Assembly (NCBI RefSeq): GCF_028640845.1
Contig: NC_080548.1
Location: 13,428,314 to 13,492,313, forward strand
From: Ahaetulla prasina
Taxonomy: Eukaryota > Chordata > Lepidosauria > Squamata > Colubridae
Length of the DNA stretch: 64,000 nt
Reading direction: 5' to 3'
The notes beneath the pieces are model-generated. The model worked only from the letters and a program-made list of their open reading frames with translations, searched no databases and had not been told where the DNA came from. Below are positions 1-11,262 of this stretch, one piece after another. Both the position numbers and the translations under genes were made by a program. The number at the start of each line of letters is the position of its first letter. Position 1 is the stretch's first letter.

Positions 1-10
1 CGGCACAAGA
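1..10 (+). CDS. LDLRAP1: LDLRAP1 exon 1, last 10 bases (partial)
   Basis: LDLRAP1 (ARH) encodes a cytosolic clathrin adaptor whose PTB domain binds the NPxY signal of the LDL receptor. Only the 3' end of exon 1 is present: codons for R-H-K plus one base of the next codon, followed by a consensus donor GTAAGT at 11-16. The phase-1 split codon (A|AA, Lys) joins exactly to exon 2 at 43010, giving R-H-K-K-L-P-E-N-W, which matches the known junction region of the family. The start codon and most of exon 1 lie to the left of the window. The assignment depends on exons 2 and 3; alone these 10 bases would not be enough. Confidence 0.85.
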
Positions 11-800
11 GTAAGTCCGCGGGGGCGGGAGCTACGAGACGGAGCCCTTTCGCCTGCCGGGCTGCCTTCCCCGGCTCACCTCGGGGCCTTCGTGCTCCCC
101 AGCTCCGCATCGCCGGCCATAGGGACGGCCGGGCAGGAAATCCGAAGCCTTTTTTTTTCCTCCAGGGAGGGGCAGCGGATAGGACGACGATGACGGCATT
201 TCGCGGGGAAGGGTGTGGGGAGGGGGTAGAGGAAAGGGGTTTCCCCCCCACCCCGGTGGTCGGGGATCCCCTTGGATGGGGCCGAGAATCCCAGCGAAAG
301 CGGAGACGTGGTTGCAGCTGAGGCGCCGCGCGCCAGCGAGTAACTTTGTGTCAGCCAACTTTTTTGCAAAAGGAGCCGGCGGCGGCTTTCCCAATTGATT
401 TCCCGGCGCCCAGCCCGGAGTCAGTGGGGAGGTTTTTTTTTTAAAAGCACTTTCCGATTACGGAGGTGTCGATGTTTCTCGGCCTTTTGCAACTTTTAAG
501 AGGCGCGGACTTCCAACTGAACCCCGCGCGCCTTAAAGTCACTAAAGGTGGCGGAACCTTGGCTTATATTATCGTTCTCTTTAACTTTCCGATTCTGTTT
601 CTCTTCACACGCACACACGCCGCCGCCGCTCCTCCTCCTCCTCATGCGTTTTGGACTACCGTTCCCAGAATTCCTAGCAAGTGACTCTCCTGGCTGGTTA
701 TGCTGGGACTCGTAGTCCGCACCTGAGGGAAAGCGGGGTCTCCTTTCACAGGTTCTGCCATCGGGGCGCGCGTTCTTTCGAGCTTTAAAGCAGGGGTCTC
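1..800. promoter_or_regulatory. CpG-rich segment around exon 1 / start of intron 1
   Basis: The first ~450 bases are very GC-rich with frequent CG dinucleotides, and CpGs stay common to about 780. This is unlike the AT-rich, CpG-poor intron that follows. It fits the downstream shoulder of a promoter CpG island. No core promoter element is visible, and the transcription start should lie left of the window. CpG counts were judged by eye. Confidence 0.6.
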
Positions 801-1159
801 CAACCTTGGCAACTTTAAGCCTGGAGGACTTCATCTCCCAGAATCCCCCAGCCAGCTTTGCTGTGAACCAGGGGTCTCCAACTCCCAGAATTCCTCAGCA
901 AAGCTGTCTGAGGAATTCTGGGAACTGAAGTCCACAAGTCTTAAAAGTTGACAAGGTTGGAGACCTCTGGTTCACAGCAAAGCTGGCTGGGGGGTTCTGG
1001 GAGTTGAAGTCCACAAGGCTTAAAGTTGACAAGGTTGGAGACCCCTGCTGTGAGCAACTGTGCCTGTCATAAAATGGGGCAAAACTCAGTTTTGCTGGTT
1101 GGGGAATTCTGGGAGTTGAAGTCCTCCAGGCTTAAAGCTGATAAGGTTGGAGACCCCTG
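791..1159. mobile_element. Composite foldback hAT-like MITE (family A)
   Basis: Begins CAGGGGTCTCCAACC and ends GGAGACCCCTG, flanked by near-identical 8-bp TSDs (ctttaaag / ctttaaaa). It is mostly stacked palindrome: an inner foldback at 869-969 lies within larger inverted arms that carry the family's recurring 'AACTCCCAGAATTCC' core. Family A recurs about 12 times in the window. Confidence 0.8.
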
Positions 1160-1167
1160 CTTTAAAA

Positions 1168-2185
1168 AGTTCTTTAAAAGGGGTCATCATTCAGCTGAAA
1201 AGTGAGAATGCAGAAACCGGACGTGTCAAAGAACCCAGCCTCCCTCTCCATTTGCAACCAACGTAATTGCCTATTGCATGAATGAGGTTGCTGTAATTTC
1301 TCTTGTTTTGCTTTGTTAACATTTCTACTGTGGGATTTTTAAAGCAGGGCTTTATCCTTTTTTTTTTTTTTGTGGCTCTCTGATTGATAGGACGGTATAC
1401 AAATATTAACAAGAGTTCTTTGCCACGCTGAGTTCTCTGCTTGTCTCTGTGAAATATAAACGACTCTTTAAAGGTGAGCGATTCAAAGCCTCCTTTAGCC
1501 AGGGTGAGATTAAGCCACCATTAACCCCCTAACAGGCTAGGATTCTACACAATCCTTACCTGGAATCTTCCAGATTTACTCCATGTTTAACTTCCAGAAC
1601 TTTGGAATCTGGGTTCTTGACATCCAAGGCATGGGCTCACAAATTCCCAGTTAAACAATTTTAAAAGAATTCTGTGAAAAGCAATCCATGGGAGTGAGTG
1701 AGCGTTTGATGTTATGAAATCAGACAGAACTTGGTTATCCCACAATGCCTATTATTCCTGGTTAGCAAATGGAGGTTTCCCGTTCATGAGAGCCAGCTGA
1801 CGGTTGTGGTGGCTGGAATAGCAACAGATATTTCTGTATTGGAATTAAATGCTACTCCAGTCAGAAGTGAATCTTAAATGGCTTACAATGCTTCCAAACA
1901 GTAATAGGATTAAAAACAAAATGCAGCAAGTAATGTGCATTATCCAGACACCCAGGAACAACCAAAACAGATAGATGTTCATTCTCCTTAATGGATCAAA
2001 TGCAACCTTGAAGACCCACTCAAGCAATCGGGATCTGCCTTAATTGTTTTCCCAAAAATTGACAGTGGTGGTCTAACCTGGTATCTGGGGAAGATAGCGC
2101 TTTAGAGAAAGGGGTATTTATGTTATTTCTTCTTCTGTGGGTTCTTATTATGGGCCTCACCCCTGAACTCCAATGATTGCGCTGA
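1168..2185. other. Intron sequence, nothing recognised
   Basis: Moderately AT-rich, with a poly-T run near 1360. No ORF, repeat family or RNA gene was recognised. Confidence 0.5.
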
Positions 2186-2925
2186 TAAATTGTTGTTGTT
2201 AGTTGCGAAGTCATATCCGACCCATCGCGACCCCATGGACAACATTCCTCCAGGCCTTCCTGTCCTCTACCATCCTCTGGAGTCCATTTAAGCTCACGCC
2301 TACTGCTTCAGTGACTCCATCTAGCCACTTTGTTCTCTGCCATCCCTTTCTTCTTTTGCCCTCAATCTTTCCCAGCATTAGGGTCTTCTCCAGTGAGTCC
2401 TTCCTTCTCATTAGGTGGCCAAAGTATTTGAGTTCCCTCTTCAGGATCTGGCCTTCTAAAGCAGGGGTCTCCAACCTTGGTCCCTTTAAGACTTGTGGAC
2501 TTCAACTCCCAGAGTTCCTCAGCCCGCTGGGAGTTGAAGTCCACAAGTCTTAAAGGGACCAAGGTTGGAGACCCCTGCTCTAAAGAGCAGTCAAGGTTGA
2601 TCTCCTCTAGGACTGACCGGTTTGATCGCCTTGCCAGTCCAAGGGACTTGCAGGAGTCTTCTCCAGCACCAGAGTTCAAAGGCCTCAATTCTTCGGCGCT
2701 CAGCCTTTCTTATGGTCCAACTTTCACAGCCATACATTGCAACTGGGAAAACCATACCCTTGACTATATGCAATTTTGTTGGCAGGGTGATGTCTCTGCT
2801 TTTTAGTCTGCTGTCTAGGTTTGTCATCGCTTTCCTCCCCAGGAGCAAGCGTCTTTTAATTTCTTGGTTGCAGTCCCCATCTGCGGTGATCTTGGAACCC
2901 AGGAAAATAAAATCTGTCCCTACCT
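2186..2925 (-). mobile_element. BovB/RTE LINE 3' part, RT C-terminal region
   Basis: The minus strand encodes BovB-type RT C-terminal motifs: LGSKITADGDCNQEIKRRLL and YGCESWT between 2925 and 2600, then YFGHLMRRKDSLEKTLMLGK and a WRN-VHGV ending near 2220. The element 3' end is the TTGTTGTTGTTAGTTGC sequence at its left edge. It is 5'-truncated and interrupted by a family A MITE at 2462-2577, so it is not functional. Confidence 0.9.
2462..2577. mobile_element. Foldback hAT-like MITE (family A) nested in BovB
   Basis: A near-perfect palindrome from CAGGGGTCTCCAACC to GGTTGGAGACCCCTG. TSDs are ttctaaag (2454-2461) and ctctaaag (2578-2585), 7 of 8 identical. Removing it restores a continuous BovB sequence, so it is younger than the LINE. 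Confidence 0.92.
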
Positions 2926-3339
2926 CCAGTGATAAATAAGGACAATGAAATAAACAGATTGGAATCCAGACAGCTGTGATCTTCATTCAACTGAATAGAT
3001 CTAGTTTGAAAAGAGCAGGCTCTGTTGATCAGAATGATGTAATTCAGACTTTTCTATTTATAAAACCATTCGGTGTTGTCCTTCTTTTGATGTGTGATGT
3101 ATTAATATCTAACAAGTGGCGACTTCTTGTGACTCTTGAGGATGCAAAGAACAATGGGCCATCATGCCCAAAATGTCCTGCAAATCTGAAAGGGTTATGA
3201 GCTAATGTTGCTAATTTATGTCTTTTGTTTTGTGAAAATGGATGGAAATAACATGAATTGTCCAGATTTCTTTTGGGGAGAGGGAATACAAATGTTGTTG
3301 ATTAAAAGACAAAAGGAAATATGAAATCTTTGTTTAATC

Positions 3340-3436
3340 CAGGGCTCTCCAAATTTGACAACCTGTAGACTTCAGCTCCCAATTCTGGGAGTTAAAAGTT
3401 CACAAGTTTTAAAATTGCGAAGTTTGGAGACCCCTG
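3340..3436. mobile_element. Foldback hAT-like MITE (family A), degraded
   Basis: Starts CAGGGCTCTCCAAATT and ends TTTGGAGACCCCTG, with diverged inverted halves. No clear TSD. Confidence 0.75.
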
Positions 3437-3579
3437 ATCTATAGTATTCAGAGCCCTGCAATGGTTTGCTAACTGTTAGCGTATTTTTTTAAGTTCATTT
3501 TTTTTAGACATGGGATGTATTTATCACCTAAATAGTAGGACTCAAATTTCAAACAATAACATGTAAGTAAGATAATGCT

Positions 3580-3940
3580 GTTGTTGTTAGTTGCAAAGTC
3601 GTGTCCGACCCATCATGACCCCATGGACAACATTCCTCCAGGCCTTCCTGTCCTCTACTATCCTCTGGAATCCATTTAAGCTCAATCTTTCCCAGCATTA
3701 GGCTCTTCTCCAAGGAGTCCTTCCTTCTCATTAGGTGGTCAAAGTATTTGAGTTTCATCTTCAGGACCTGGCCTTCTGAAGAGTAGTCAGGGTTGATCTC
3801 CTCTAGGACTGACTTGTTTGTTCGCCTTGCAGTCCAAGGGCCTCGCAGAATCTTCTCCAGCACCAGAGTTCAAAGGCCTCAATTCTTTGCCACTCAGCCT
3901 TTCTTATGGTCCAACTTTCACAGCCATACATTGCAACTGG
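3580..3940 (-). mobile_element. BovB/RTE LINE 3' fragment
   Basis: Same 3' end and RT C-terminal region as the copy at 2186 (KYFDHLMRRKDSLEKSLMLGK on the minus strand), with internal deletions. The left edge is the GTTGTTGTTAGTTGC terminus. Confidence 0.88.
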
Positions 3941-4689
3941 GAACCCCCCCACAAAAAAAAGATAATGTAGTGGACATTAATAAAACCATTTGAGATCAGT
4001 GATTCCATCCTGATTCCATCCTTCTGAAAAAGCACACGCTTTTGAAGGCCATGACAGTGGGAACCCCCTGTGCCTGGGGAGTGTTGGGGGGGCAGACTAT
4101 TTGAAAGGAGAGATGTTCCCATAGAAAGCATTGGACATCAAGTTCCCTCCCATCACATCTCTCAGGTGTTCCCTTTGCACAGCAGATGATGATTCAAGGC
4201 TTTGTCTCTCTCTTAGTCTCATCTTTTTCACATCTCATATCCTCCCGCTCCCAGCAACCAGATACATTGATTCAGACGGATAACAACCACCTTTGGAAAA
4301 GTTACTTTTTTTTCTGAAAAAACTTCTGCTTCCTAAAACCTCAAAATAGGAATCACCCTTCCCACCCATCCGTCCATATCTTGGTGTTTTGTTTTGTTTT
4401 TACTTAGCAAGTTATAATTAAATCTAAGTGAGCAGCTCTACTGCTGTGTGTCATATAAACACAGTCTTGATGACTGTAACCTATTCTCTTCCTGGAGATT
4501 TAAATGGCCTCCCTCCTCCTCTTTTTCATTCCCTCTCTCTTCCTTCTTCCCTCTCCGAGAGACATGAGTAGTTAAGAGTAGTATAAATAAATAAATAACA
4601 TTGATTTCCTGCTCCTCTTCCTCATTATCTACCCTTCCTCCTCCTCTTCCTTCTCATTCTCCTTAAATGAAAATGAGAACTGCAAATTC
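3941..4689. other. Intron sequence, nothing recognised
   Basis: Pyrimidine-rich patches and a short (ATAA)n run near 4583-4600. No gene or repeat family was identified. Confidence 0.5.
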
Positions 4690-4798
4690 ATTCTGCAAAA
4701 TGAAAATATACAAATAGAATGAGACTATTGCCTTATACATTGTAAGCCGCCCTGAGTCTTCGGAGAAGGGCGGGGTATAAATGTAAACAAAAAAAAAA
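4690..4798 (+). mobile_element. SINE/L2-type 3' tail fragment
   Basis: Carries the tail TAAGCCGCCCTGAGTCTTCG followed by GAGAAGGGCGG..TATAAATG and an A-rich end, the same 3' end as the tRNA-derived SINE at 47911. Confidence 0.75.
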
Positions 4799-4913
4799 TG
4801 ACACAGTATTTGGGGGTGTGACTAAATGTGGGTCACATCACGCACCCTGAGACCCCAGTGCTCCTCCCCGTCATTCATTTATAATTCAGTGTATCATGCA
4901 AACCCAGCTAGAT

Positions 4914-5166
4914 CAGGAGTAAAATCCAGCAGGTTCTGACAGGTTCTGGAAAACCGGTAGTGGAAACTTTGAGTAGTTTGGAGAACAGGCAAATACCACC
5001 TCTGGCTGGCCCCAGACTGGGGTGGGACTGGGGATTTTGCAGTATCCTTCCCCCGGAGTGGGGTGGGGCTGGGATTTTGCCCACCAAGCCACGCCCATCA
5101 TGCCACACCGCACCCCCCAAGCCACACCCACAGAGCCCGTAGTAAAAAAATTGGATTTCACCACTG
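4914..5166 (-). mobile_element. hAT-like MITE family D (short copy), perfect TSD
   Basis: In reverse orientation, from CAGGAGTAAAATCCAGCAGG to GGATTTCACCACTG. Perfect 8-bp TSD agctagat at 4906-4913 and 5167-5174, which places this family with hAT-type transposons. It has one to two copies of the 41-bp internal unit that is expanded in other copies. No transposase is encoded. Confidence 0.93.
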
Positions 5167-5205
5167 AGCTAGATGCATTACTTGAATAAGCCATGATTAA
5201 GTTAT

Positions 5206-5944
5206 CCCTGGGTATAACTTATTTATTTATTTATTAAATTTTTATACCGCCCTTCTCCCGAAGGACTCAGGGTGGTGTACAGCCAAAATAAAACGAAATA
5301 TATACAGTTAAAACAACATTTAAAAAAAGCAAATTATAAAGGCTGATAATTAAAAATTTAGATTTAAAATTTTAAAATATTAAGAAAACCCAATTAAAAT
5401 TCATCGCTAATTATGCCAGTCCCGCTTTAATGAATAAATATGTTTTGAGCTCACGACGGAAGGTCCGAAGATCAGGCACTTGACGCAGGCCAGGGGGAAG
5501 TTCATTCCAGAGCATCACTGCCCCCACAGAGAAGGCCCTTCCCCTGGGGGCCGCCAGCCGACACTGTTTGGCGGACGGCACCCTGAGGAGACCCTCTCTG
5601 TGAGAGCGTACGGGTCGGTGGGAGGCAAAAGGTAACAGCAGGCAGTCTCGTAAGTACCCGGGTCCTAAGCCATGGAGCGCTTTAAAGATGGTAACCAAAA
5701 TCTTGAAGCGCACCCGAAAGACCACAGGAAGCCAGTGCAGGCTACGGAGCAGCGATGTCACATGGGAGCCACGAGCGGCTCCCGTTACTACTCGCGCAGC
5801 CGCATTCTGGACTAACTGCAGCCTCCGGGTGCACCTCAAGGGCAGCCCCATGTAGAGAGCATTGCAATAATCCAGCCTAGATGTAACCAGAGCGTGAGTG
5901 ACCGTGCATAAGGCATCCCGGTCAAGGAAGGGACTTGACTATAA
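5206..5944 (-). mobile_element. L2-clade LINE 3' part with 15-bp TSD
   Basis: A minus-strand open frame (5851-5411) encodes the C-terminal region typical of L2 RT ORFs: RLQLVQNAAARVVTG, SLHWLPVVFRVRFKILVT, FKALHGLGPGYLRDCL and LWNELPPGLR. The 3' end has the hairpin GCCGCCCT..GGGCGG and an ATAAATAA tail. Identical 15-bp duplications (ccatgattaagttat) lie at 5191-5205 and 5945-5959. The element is heavily 5'-truncated. Confidence 0.92.
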
Positions 5945-5959
5945 CCATGATTAAGTTAT

Positions 5960-7612
5960 GCCAGAGACAGTCTAGGTCTAGGTCAGCAAGGAAGGTTGGT
6001 CTGGAGAAATGTTAATGCTTGGAAAGGCCAAAGCAGCCAGCTCTATAAAGTTTTCATGTCATAGTAGTTGCTGGAGCCATTGGCGAGTCTCAAAATTTGA
6101 GGGGATTAGAGAACTTTTACATTTTAGCAGGGGTTTTTGGGGCATGATAATGATGGCTGACATAATACCTATAGATTTAATAAATGTAGGTTTGGTTTAG
6201 TTTAAGAAGCCTAGTTCTATAGGTTATTATCAAAGGCCCTTCTTGTCGTCTGAATAGTGAAGGGTGTGTTTTTTTTTCTTTTCTCCTGTAGTGGAGCTTC
6301 CAACAAAGACTCTTTCTGCCCTCTATAATGTCTTCCTACATTTATGTATTCAATGTATATAATCACCCATCCAAACTCACGGCTCTGCGCAGCTTACAAG
6401 AAGGACAAATACAATCTTAAAACATATGAAAGCATATAAAATCAATGCAGTACAAACGACCATCATTCCAGCTGAATAGCTGCTTTTGTATTCCGAGACT
6501 TGATAGCGTGTCCCGATTGTGCTCTTTTGATTAATTCTCCTTTTGCAATTTGCTGCTTTCACTTACCGCCACGCATTTCACATATATCTATTGTTATTTG
6601 TAGCTATCCTGATGAATTGCTTGAGTGGTAGAAGTTAAATCATGCCAGTAGTTTTTCTAAATGCCTTTTAAAACAGTGTTGTCTCATTGGCCCTATCTTT
6701 TAGCCTGTGTCTAAAGAGGGACGCTAGATGTGAGATTTTATAGCACAAATTAGCTGGGGCCAAGTTCCTGAAAGATCATTTCCTTCCATAATTGTTTGCC
6801 TGGAATGTAAGATTATCTTCATCCACATATCTTTTGGTTGCCAAGTTGGGGGAAAAAATCCCTAAAAGGATTGTGTTAAATATACTTACCACCTGTTTAA
6901 GATGCCTGCAGTCCAGGAATGGATAACCTGTTGCCTGCTGTGCTTTGTAAGACTAAGTCCCACAATGCTTCCTCATTGACTGAACCTGATGAGGCTACAT
7001 TCAGAAATCTGGGCGTCATTATTTAATCTCTCTATGCCTTTATTATGCCCCATATTACTGATGGGAGGGACTTTATTAGTACAGTACAAGTGAGATTCAA
7101 ACTAGAAATTTCCTGATCTTCCTGTTCCGGTTTTTAGTCACCTTGCTGTAATTTATAAGCTTCCTGTTTGGTTTTACAACGTAGCAGTTAATAGTATAGT
7201 CATAAAAGCAAATACATTATGAAACTCAGCTTCTGATTTTTCTTTTTTGCTGTACTACATGTATAACTTTTGAAGTGGTTTACAAAGCTATAGGTTAGCC
7301 TGCGAAGATTTTTAAAAAAAATCCAGAAGAATGGAGAATCACATCCTGTGGTACCTTTAAGAAAAAAAAATATTGTAGAGGCTCTAAAAATCTGTAAGTT
7401 CTTTATAAAACTGGAGTAAATGGCCAAACCTGAGACAATCAGTCAATGTTTCTTGAGTCTCAGATCTCTAGATTTTTAGTTAGTTGGATTCAGTTTCATG
7501 GCAATTTTTGCTAAAAGGAGTTTTGCTGTTCCTGTTCTCTTTTTCCTGTTCCCTCAAAAAAAAAAAAAAGTCATTTAAAATAATCTGGTGTGCGTTAAAA
7601 GTTGATATTGGA
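5960..7612. other. Intron sequence, nothing recognised
   Basis: About 1.6 kb of AT-rich sequence without a recognisable repeat family or coding potential. It is one of the longest apparently unique stretches in the intron. Confidence 0.5.
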
Positions 7613-7790
7613 AGTCCCAAAGGTGCTTTTTTCAAGAGGCACCTGGACTTTCTGGTTTCTCTTTGAAGACATTTCGCTTCTCATCCAAAAAGCTTCTTCA
7701 GCTCTTTTCTTCTTCAAAGGAAAACCAGAAAGTCCAGGTGCCTCTTGAAAAAGCACCTTTGGGATAACCATGACCTGGATGACTGAGAAG
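7613..7790 (-). mobile_element. Inverted-repeat element with GAAGAAGC/GATGAGAAGC motif (Penelope-like?)
   Basis: Arms at about 7616-7658 and 7722-7763 are inverted repeats differing by one T. The minus strand holds CTGAAGA, then a GCTTTT/AGAAGC stem, then GAAATGTC at about 7668-7702, resembling a hammerhead core. The same family occurs at 10268, 56990 and 61871. The class is uncertain; Penelope-like elements are a candidate because they are known to carry hammerhead motifs. Confidence 0.55.
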
Positions 7791-7832
7791 ATGTCTCCCT
7801 AGTGATATTGGAAGGCAAATTATTCAGACTGT

Positions 7833-8790
7833 ATGCAGGTAGTTCTCAACTTACAATCTTTTGCTTAGCAGCCATTCAAAGTTACAACAGTTACTGAAAA
7901 AAAAGTGATTTACAACCGGCCCTCATCCTTACAACTGTTGCAGCCCCCAAAATCACATGATCAAAATTCACACACTTGGCAACCAGCATGTATTTTCATA
8001 ATTTCATAATAACAGAGTTGGAAGGGACCTTGGAGATCTTCTAGTCCAACCCCCCCGCCCAGTCAGGAAACCTTACACCATTTCAGACAAATGGTTATCC
8101 AACATTTTCTTAAAAATTTCCTGTGTTGGAGCATTCACAACTTCTGCAGGCAAGTTGTTCCACTTATTAATTGTTCTGTCAGGAAATTTCTCCTTAGTTC
8201 TAAGTTGCTTTTCTCTTTGATTAGTTTCTACCCATTGCTTCTTGTTCTACCCTCAGGTGCTTTGGAGAATAGTTTGACTCCCTCTTCTTTGTGGCAACCC
8301 CTGAGATATTGGAACACTGCTATCATGTCTCCCCTAGTCCTTCTCTTCATTAAACTAGACATACTGAGTTCCTGCAACCGTTCTTCATATGTTTTAGCCT
8401 CCAGTCCCCTAATCATCTTTGTTGCTCTTCTCTGCACTCTTTCTAGAGTCTCAACATCTTTTTTACATCGTGGCGACCAAAACTGAATGCAGGATTCCAA
8501 GTGTGGCCTTACCAAGGCATTATAAATATAAACCATTTACGATGGTTGCAGCATACTGGGGTCTCACAATCCCCACCTGTGACCATCGTAGGGGGCTTCC
8601 AACAAGCAAAGTCAATGGGAAAAGCTGGATTTGCTTAATGACCACCTGAGCCACTTAACGATTGCTTAACAAGGGAGGGGGGAGAAAGCCATAAAATGAG
8701 GTGTGACTCACCTAACAACTGCCTGGCCTAGCAGTGAGAATTCTGGTCTCAATTGTGATCGGTTTGTATTGATTGGTCTCAATTTGCTTT
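7833..8790. mobile_element. TA-type MITE (family M) interrupted by CR1
   Basis: Left part 7833-7984 starts CAGGTAGTTCTCAACTTAC. The right part from 8523 resumes with TTTACGATGGTTGCAGC and the GGATTTGCTTAATGACC region. Family M has ends CAGGTAGTCCTCGACTTAC / GAGGACTACCTG and flanking TA, as in Tc1/mariner-like nonautonomous elements. The CR1 copy splits it. Confidence 0.8.
7994..8522 (-). mobile_element. CR1 LINE 3' end with RT C-terminus
   Basis: The minus strand encodes the CR1 RT C-terminal region: [37 protein letters not shown] and [16 protein letters not shown]. The left edge is the CR1 3' terminus (GAGTTGGAAGGGACCTTGGA). The element is 5'-truncated and inserted into a family M element. 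Confidence 0.93.
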
Positions 8791-9255
8791 CAGAACTACA
8801 GGATGTTTTTACTTTTAAGTATACAGGCTTAGATCAATCAGCTTGTGTTTTGAGTACATGATGCTCGGCTACGCATGCCTATAGTCATAGCCGGATCTAA
8901 TGTCCCTGCTCTCTGGGGTTGTAAGAATCACTCACAACTGCTTTGTGACTCTTCCTTTCTTATCATGTATTGGATGCGACAGACTTCCAAGATTAAAAGT
9001 CTTGCCTTGAATTGTGATTCACATCCGTCGCTTCTCATTCTCTTTCCCTTCCTTTGCAGCTGACAATATGATCTGTAAAAGTTTACTGTGTGCTATGACA
9101 CACAGTAGTTGTTCTCTGAGAAGTATAAAAAAATAATCTTGAGGACGTTTAAATTGTGCTCCTCCCTCAGTGCAGGATTTACAAGTGCTGGGTACCACTG
9201 TGAGCATCTCTGACAAGCAACTGTTGTGGCTTAAATAGATAAGCCACATTTAATG
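8791..9255. other. Intron sequence, nothing recognised
   Basis: No gene or repeat was recognised. A short near-repeat of 'TGGCTTAAAT.GATAAG.CACATT' flanks the next element on both sides. Confidence 0.45.
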
Positions 9256-9263
9256 GCTTAAAT

Positions 9264-9461
9264 CAGGAGTCACCAACCTTTCTGACTTCAGGGACCACTA
9301 AATTCATAATTTTAAATCCCGAGGACCACTAATATGATTTTTTAAAAAAAAGATAAATAGTATTTAGTGCAATATAAAAAATGCAAATAATTTTTCTACG
9401 GACCACCAAAATTTTCTCCCAGACCATCAGTGGTCCATGGACCACTGGTTGAAGACCATTG
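9264..9461. mobile_element. hAT-like MITE (family I), perfect TSD
   Basis: 198 bp from CAGGAGTCACCAACC to TTGAAGACCATTG with perfect 8-bp TSD gcttaaat (9256-9263, 9462-9469). The AT-rich interior has repeated GGACCACTAA/GGACCACCAA motifs. Non-coding. Confidence 0.9.
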
Positions 9462-9529
9462 GCTTAAATGGATAAGTCACATTCAATGACTTAAATGTGT
9501 CTTAAAAAGTCCACATTCTGGACAGAGAC

Positions 9530-9769
9530 GACTGCATGGCTTGGTGGGTGTGACTGGGGAAGGATACTGTAAAATCTCCATTCCCTCCCCACTCCAGGGG
9601 AAGGTTACTGCAAAATCCCCATTTCCTCTTAATCATCTGGGATTCGGGAGGCAGAGAATAGATGGGGGCGGGGCCAGTCAGAGGTGGTATTTACCGGTTC
9701 TCCAGACTACTCAAAATTTCCACTACCGGTTCTCCAGAACTGGCCAGAACCTGTTGAAACCCACCTCTG
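9530..9769 (+). mobile_element. hAT-like MITE family D, left end truncated
   Basis: Contains GGCTTGGTGGGTGTG, one 41-bp unit plus a partial, then two CTACCGGTTCTCCAGAAC-type motifs and a right end AACCCACCTCTG. Confidence 0.85.
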
Positions 9770-9903
9770 GATCAAAGAGGCATCTAAGATTGAATAGCCC
9801 TCTCTCAATGGAGGGAGAGCGATATAGACACCACCTATCTCCTGTCTACAACACAATACAAGTAGGCTCCACACCCATTTGCACTATTCAGGTGACCTTG
9901 AGG

Positions 9904-10170
9904 CAGGAGTGAAATCCAGCAGGTTCTGGAGAACCGGTAGTGGAAATTTTGAGCAGTTCGGAGAACCAGCAAATACCACCTCTGGCTGGCCTCAGAGTGG
10001 GGAGGGAATGGAGATTTTGCAATATCTTTCCCCTGGAGTGGGGTGGCAATGGAGATTTTGCAGTATCCTTCCACTGCCATGCCCACCAAGCCACACCCAC
10101 CAAGGTACATCACGTCCACCAAGCCACGCCCACAGAACTGGTAGTAAAAATTTTTTTGATTTCATCACTG
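9904..10170 (-). mobile_element. hAT-like MITE family D (short copy)
   Basis: From CAGGAGTGAAATCCAGCAGG to GATTTCATCACTG. TSDs ccttgagg / ccttgtgg match at 7 of 8. It has about two 41-bp units. Confidence 0.92.
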
Positions 10171-10267
10171 CCTTGTGGGCACAGATAAACCTCCCACTGG
10201 CCTCACCAGCTCTCAGAAAGAGTATTAACAACCAGATGACTAAGGAATATAAATCCTTCCATCCTCC

Positions 10268-10400
10268 ACCATTCAGTCCGAACTGAAGAAGCTTCTTGAA
10301 TGAGAAGGGAAACATCTTCAAGAAAAAAATAAAGCCCAGATGCCTTTTGAAAAAGCACCTCTGGGATAACAATGGCCTGGGTGATTTGAGAATCTCCATG
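10268..10400 (+). mobile_element. Element with hammerhead-like motif (Penelope-like?)
   Basis: Contains CTGAAGA..GCTTCT..AGAAGG-GAAACATC at 10283-10314, then GCCTTTTGAAAAAGCACC and CTGGGATAACAATGG, as in the copy at 7613 but without the opposing arm. Confidence 0.5.
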
Positions 10401-10629
10401 GACATTTGGGGCTTAAACCTTTCTAGCAAACAATACTTTCCTATTGATTCTACTGTAGCCATTTTGGGCAGTGTTTCTCCAACTTAGTAACTTTAAAATG
10501 TGTTGACTTCACTTCCTAGATTTACTAATTTCTTGCTAATAGATTTGAAATATATTTGCGGGGTGGGAGAGACAGAAATGTGGAGCTTTAACATTTAGCA
10601 TCTGTCCTTAAAATTACAATTGTGCGTGT

Positions 10630-10937
10630 AATTGGTGGGTTTTAGCAGGTTCTAATCAGTTCTGGAGAACCGGTAGCGGAAATTTTGAGTAGTTCGGAGA
10701 ACCGGTAGTAAAAATTCTGACTGGCCCCTTTCCAATCCATTCTCTGCCTCCCATGTCTCAGCTGATCGGGAGGAAATGGGGATTTTGCAGTATCCTTCCC
10801 TTGGAATGGGGCGGGAATGGAGATTTTACAGTATCTTTCTCCTGCCATGCCCACCAAGCCACACCCACCAAGCCATGCCATGCCCACCAAGCCAAACTCA
10901 CAGAACCGGTAGTCAAAAATTTTGAAACCCACCACTG
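10630..10937 (-). mobile_element. hAT-like MITE family D, GGGTTT-ended variant
   Basis: Ends TTGGTGGGTTTTAGCAGG and AACCCACCACTG, with two 41-bp units between them and repeated GAACCGGTAG motifs near the left end. No clean TSD. Confidence 0.85.
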
Positions 10938-11077
10938 GCGTGCATGTTTCAAAATGTACACCTTTCCCTCCCCCACTTTAACATTGTTATTATTACTATA
11001 CTATGTTTTTGATTTGATGATGTTTGTTTAAAAGAAGAAAAGAAAGTAAATCTGGTATGCATACTTTCATATTGTCA

Positions 11078-11098
11078 TTATTATTATTATTATTATTT
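11078..11098. repeat. (TTA)n microsatellite
   Basis: About seven TTA units. Confidence 0.85.
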
Positions 11099-11262
11099 GC
11101 ATATCCATGCACTTACTATGATCAAGTAAAAGTGAGAATTGCTGCTGTGCATAGCTCAATATTACAAAACAGTTGTTGATACAGATCAGGAATCTTAACT
11201 TTCCTTCTTCAGACACTTTGCACAGCCAAATATTCTAAAAAAAGGATAATTTCCCCACATTT

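Noticed and set aside
213..684. Small open frames in the CpG-rich start of the window
   Set aside because: GC-rich first-intron sequence with no conserved domain; frames are expected by composition.
5411..5851. 146-codon minus-strand protein that could look like a novel gene
   Set aside because: It is the C-terminal part of an L2-type RT ORF inside a TSD-bounded LINE insertion.
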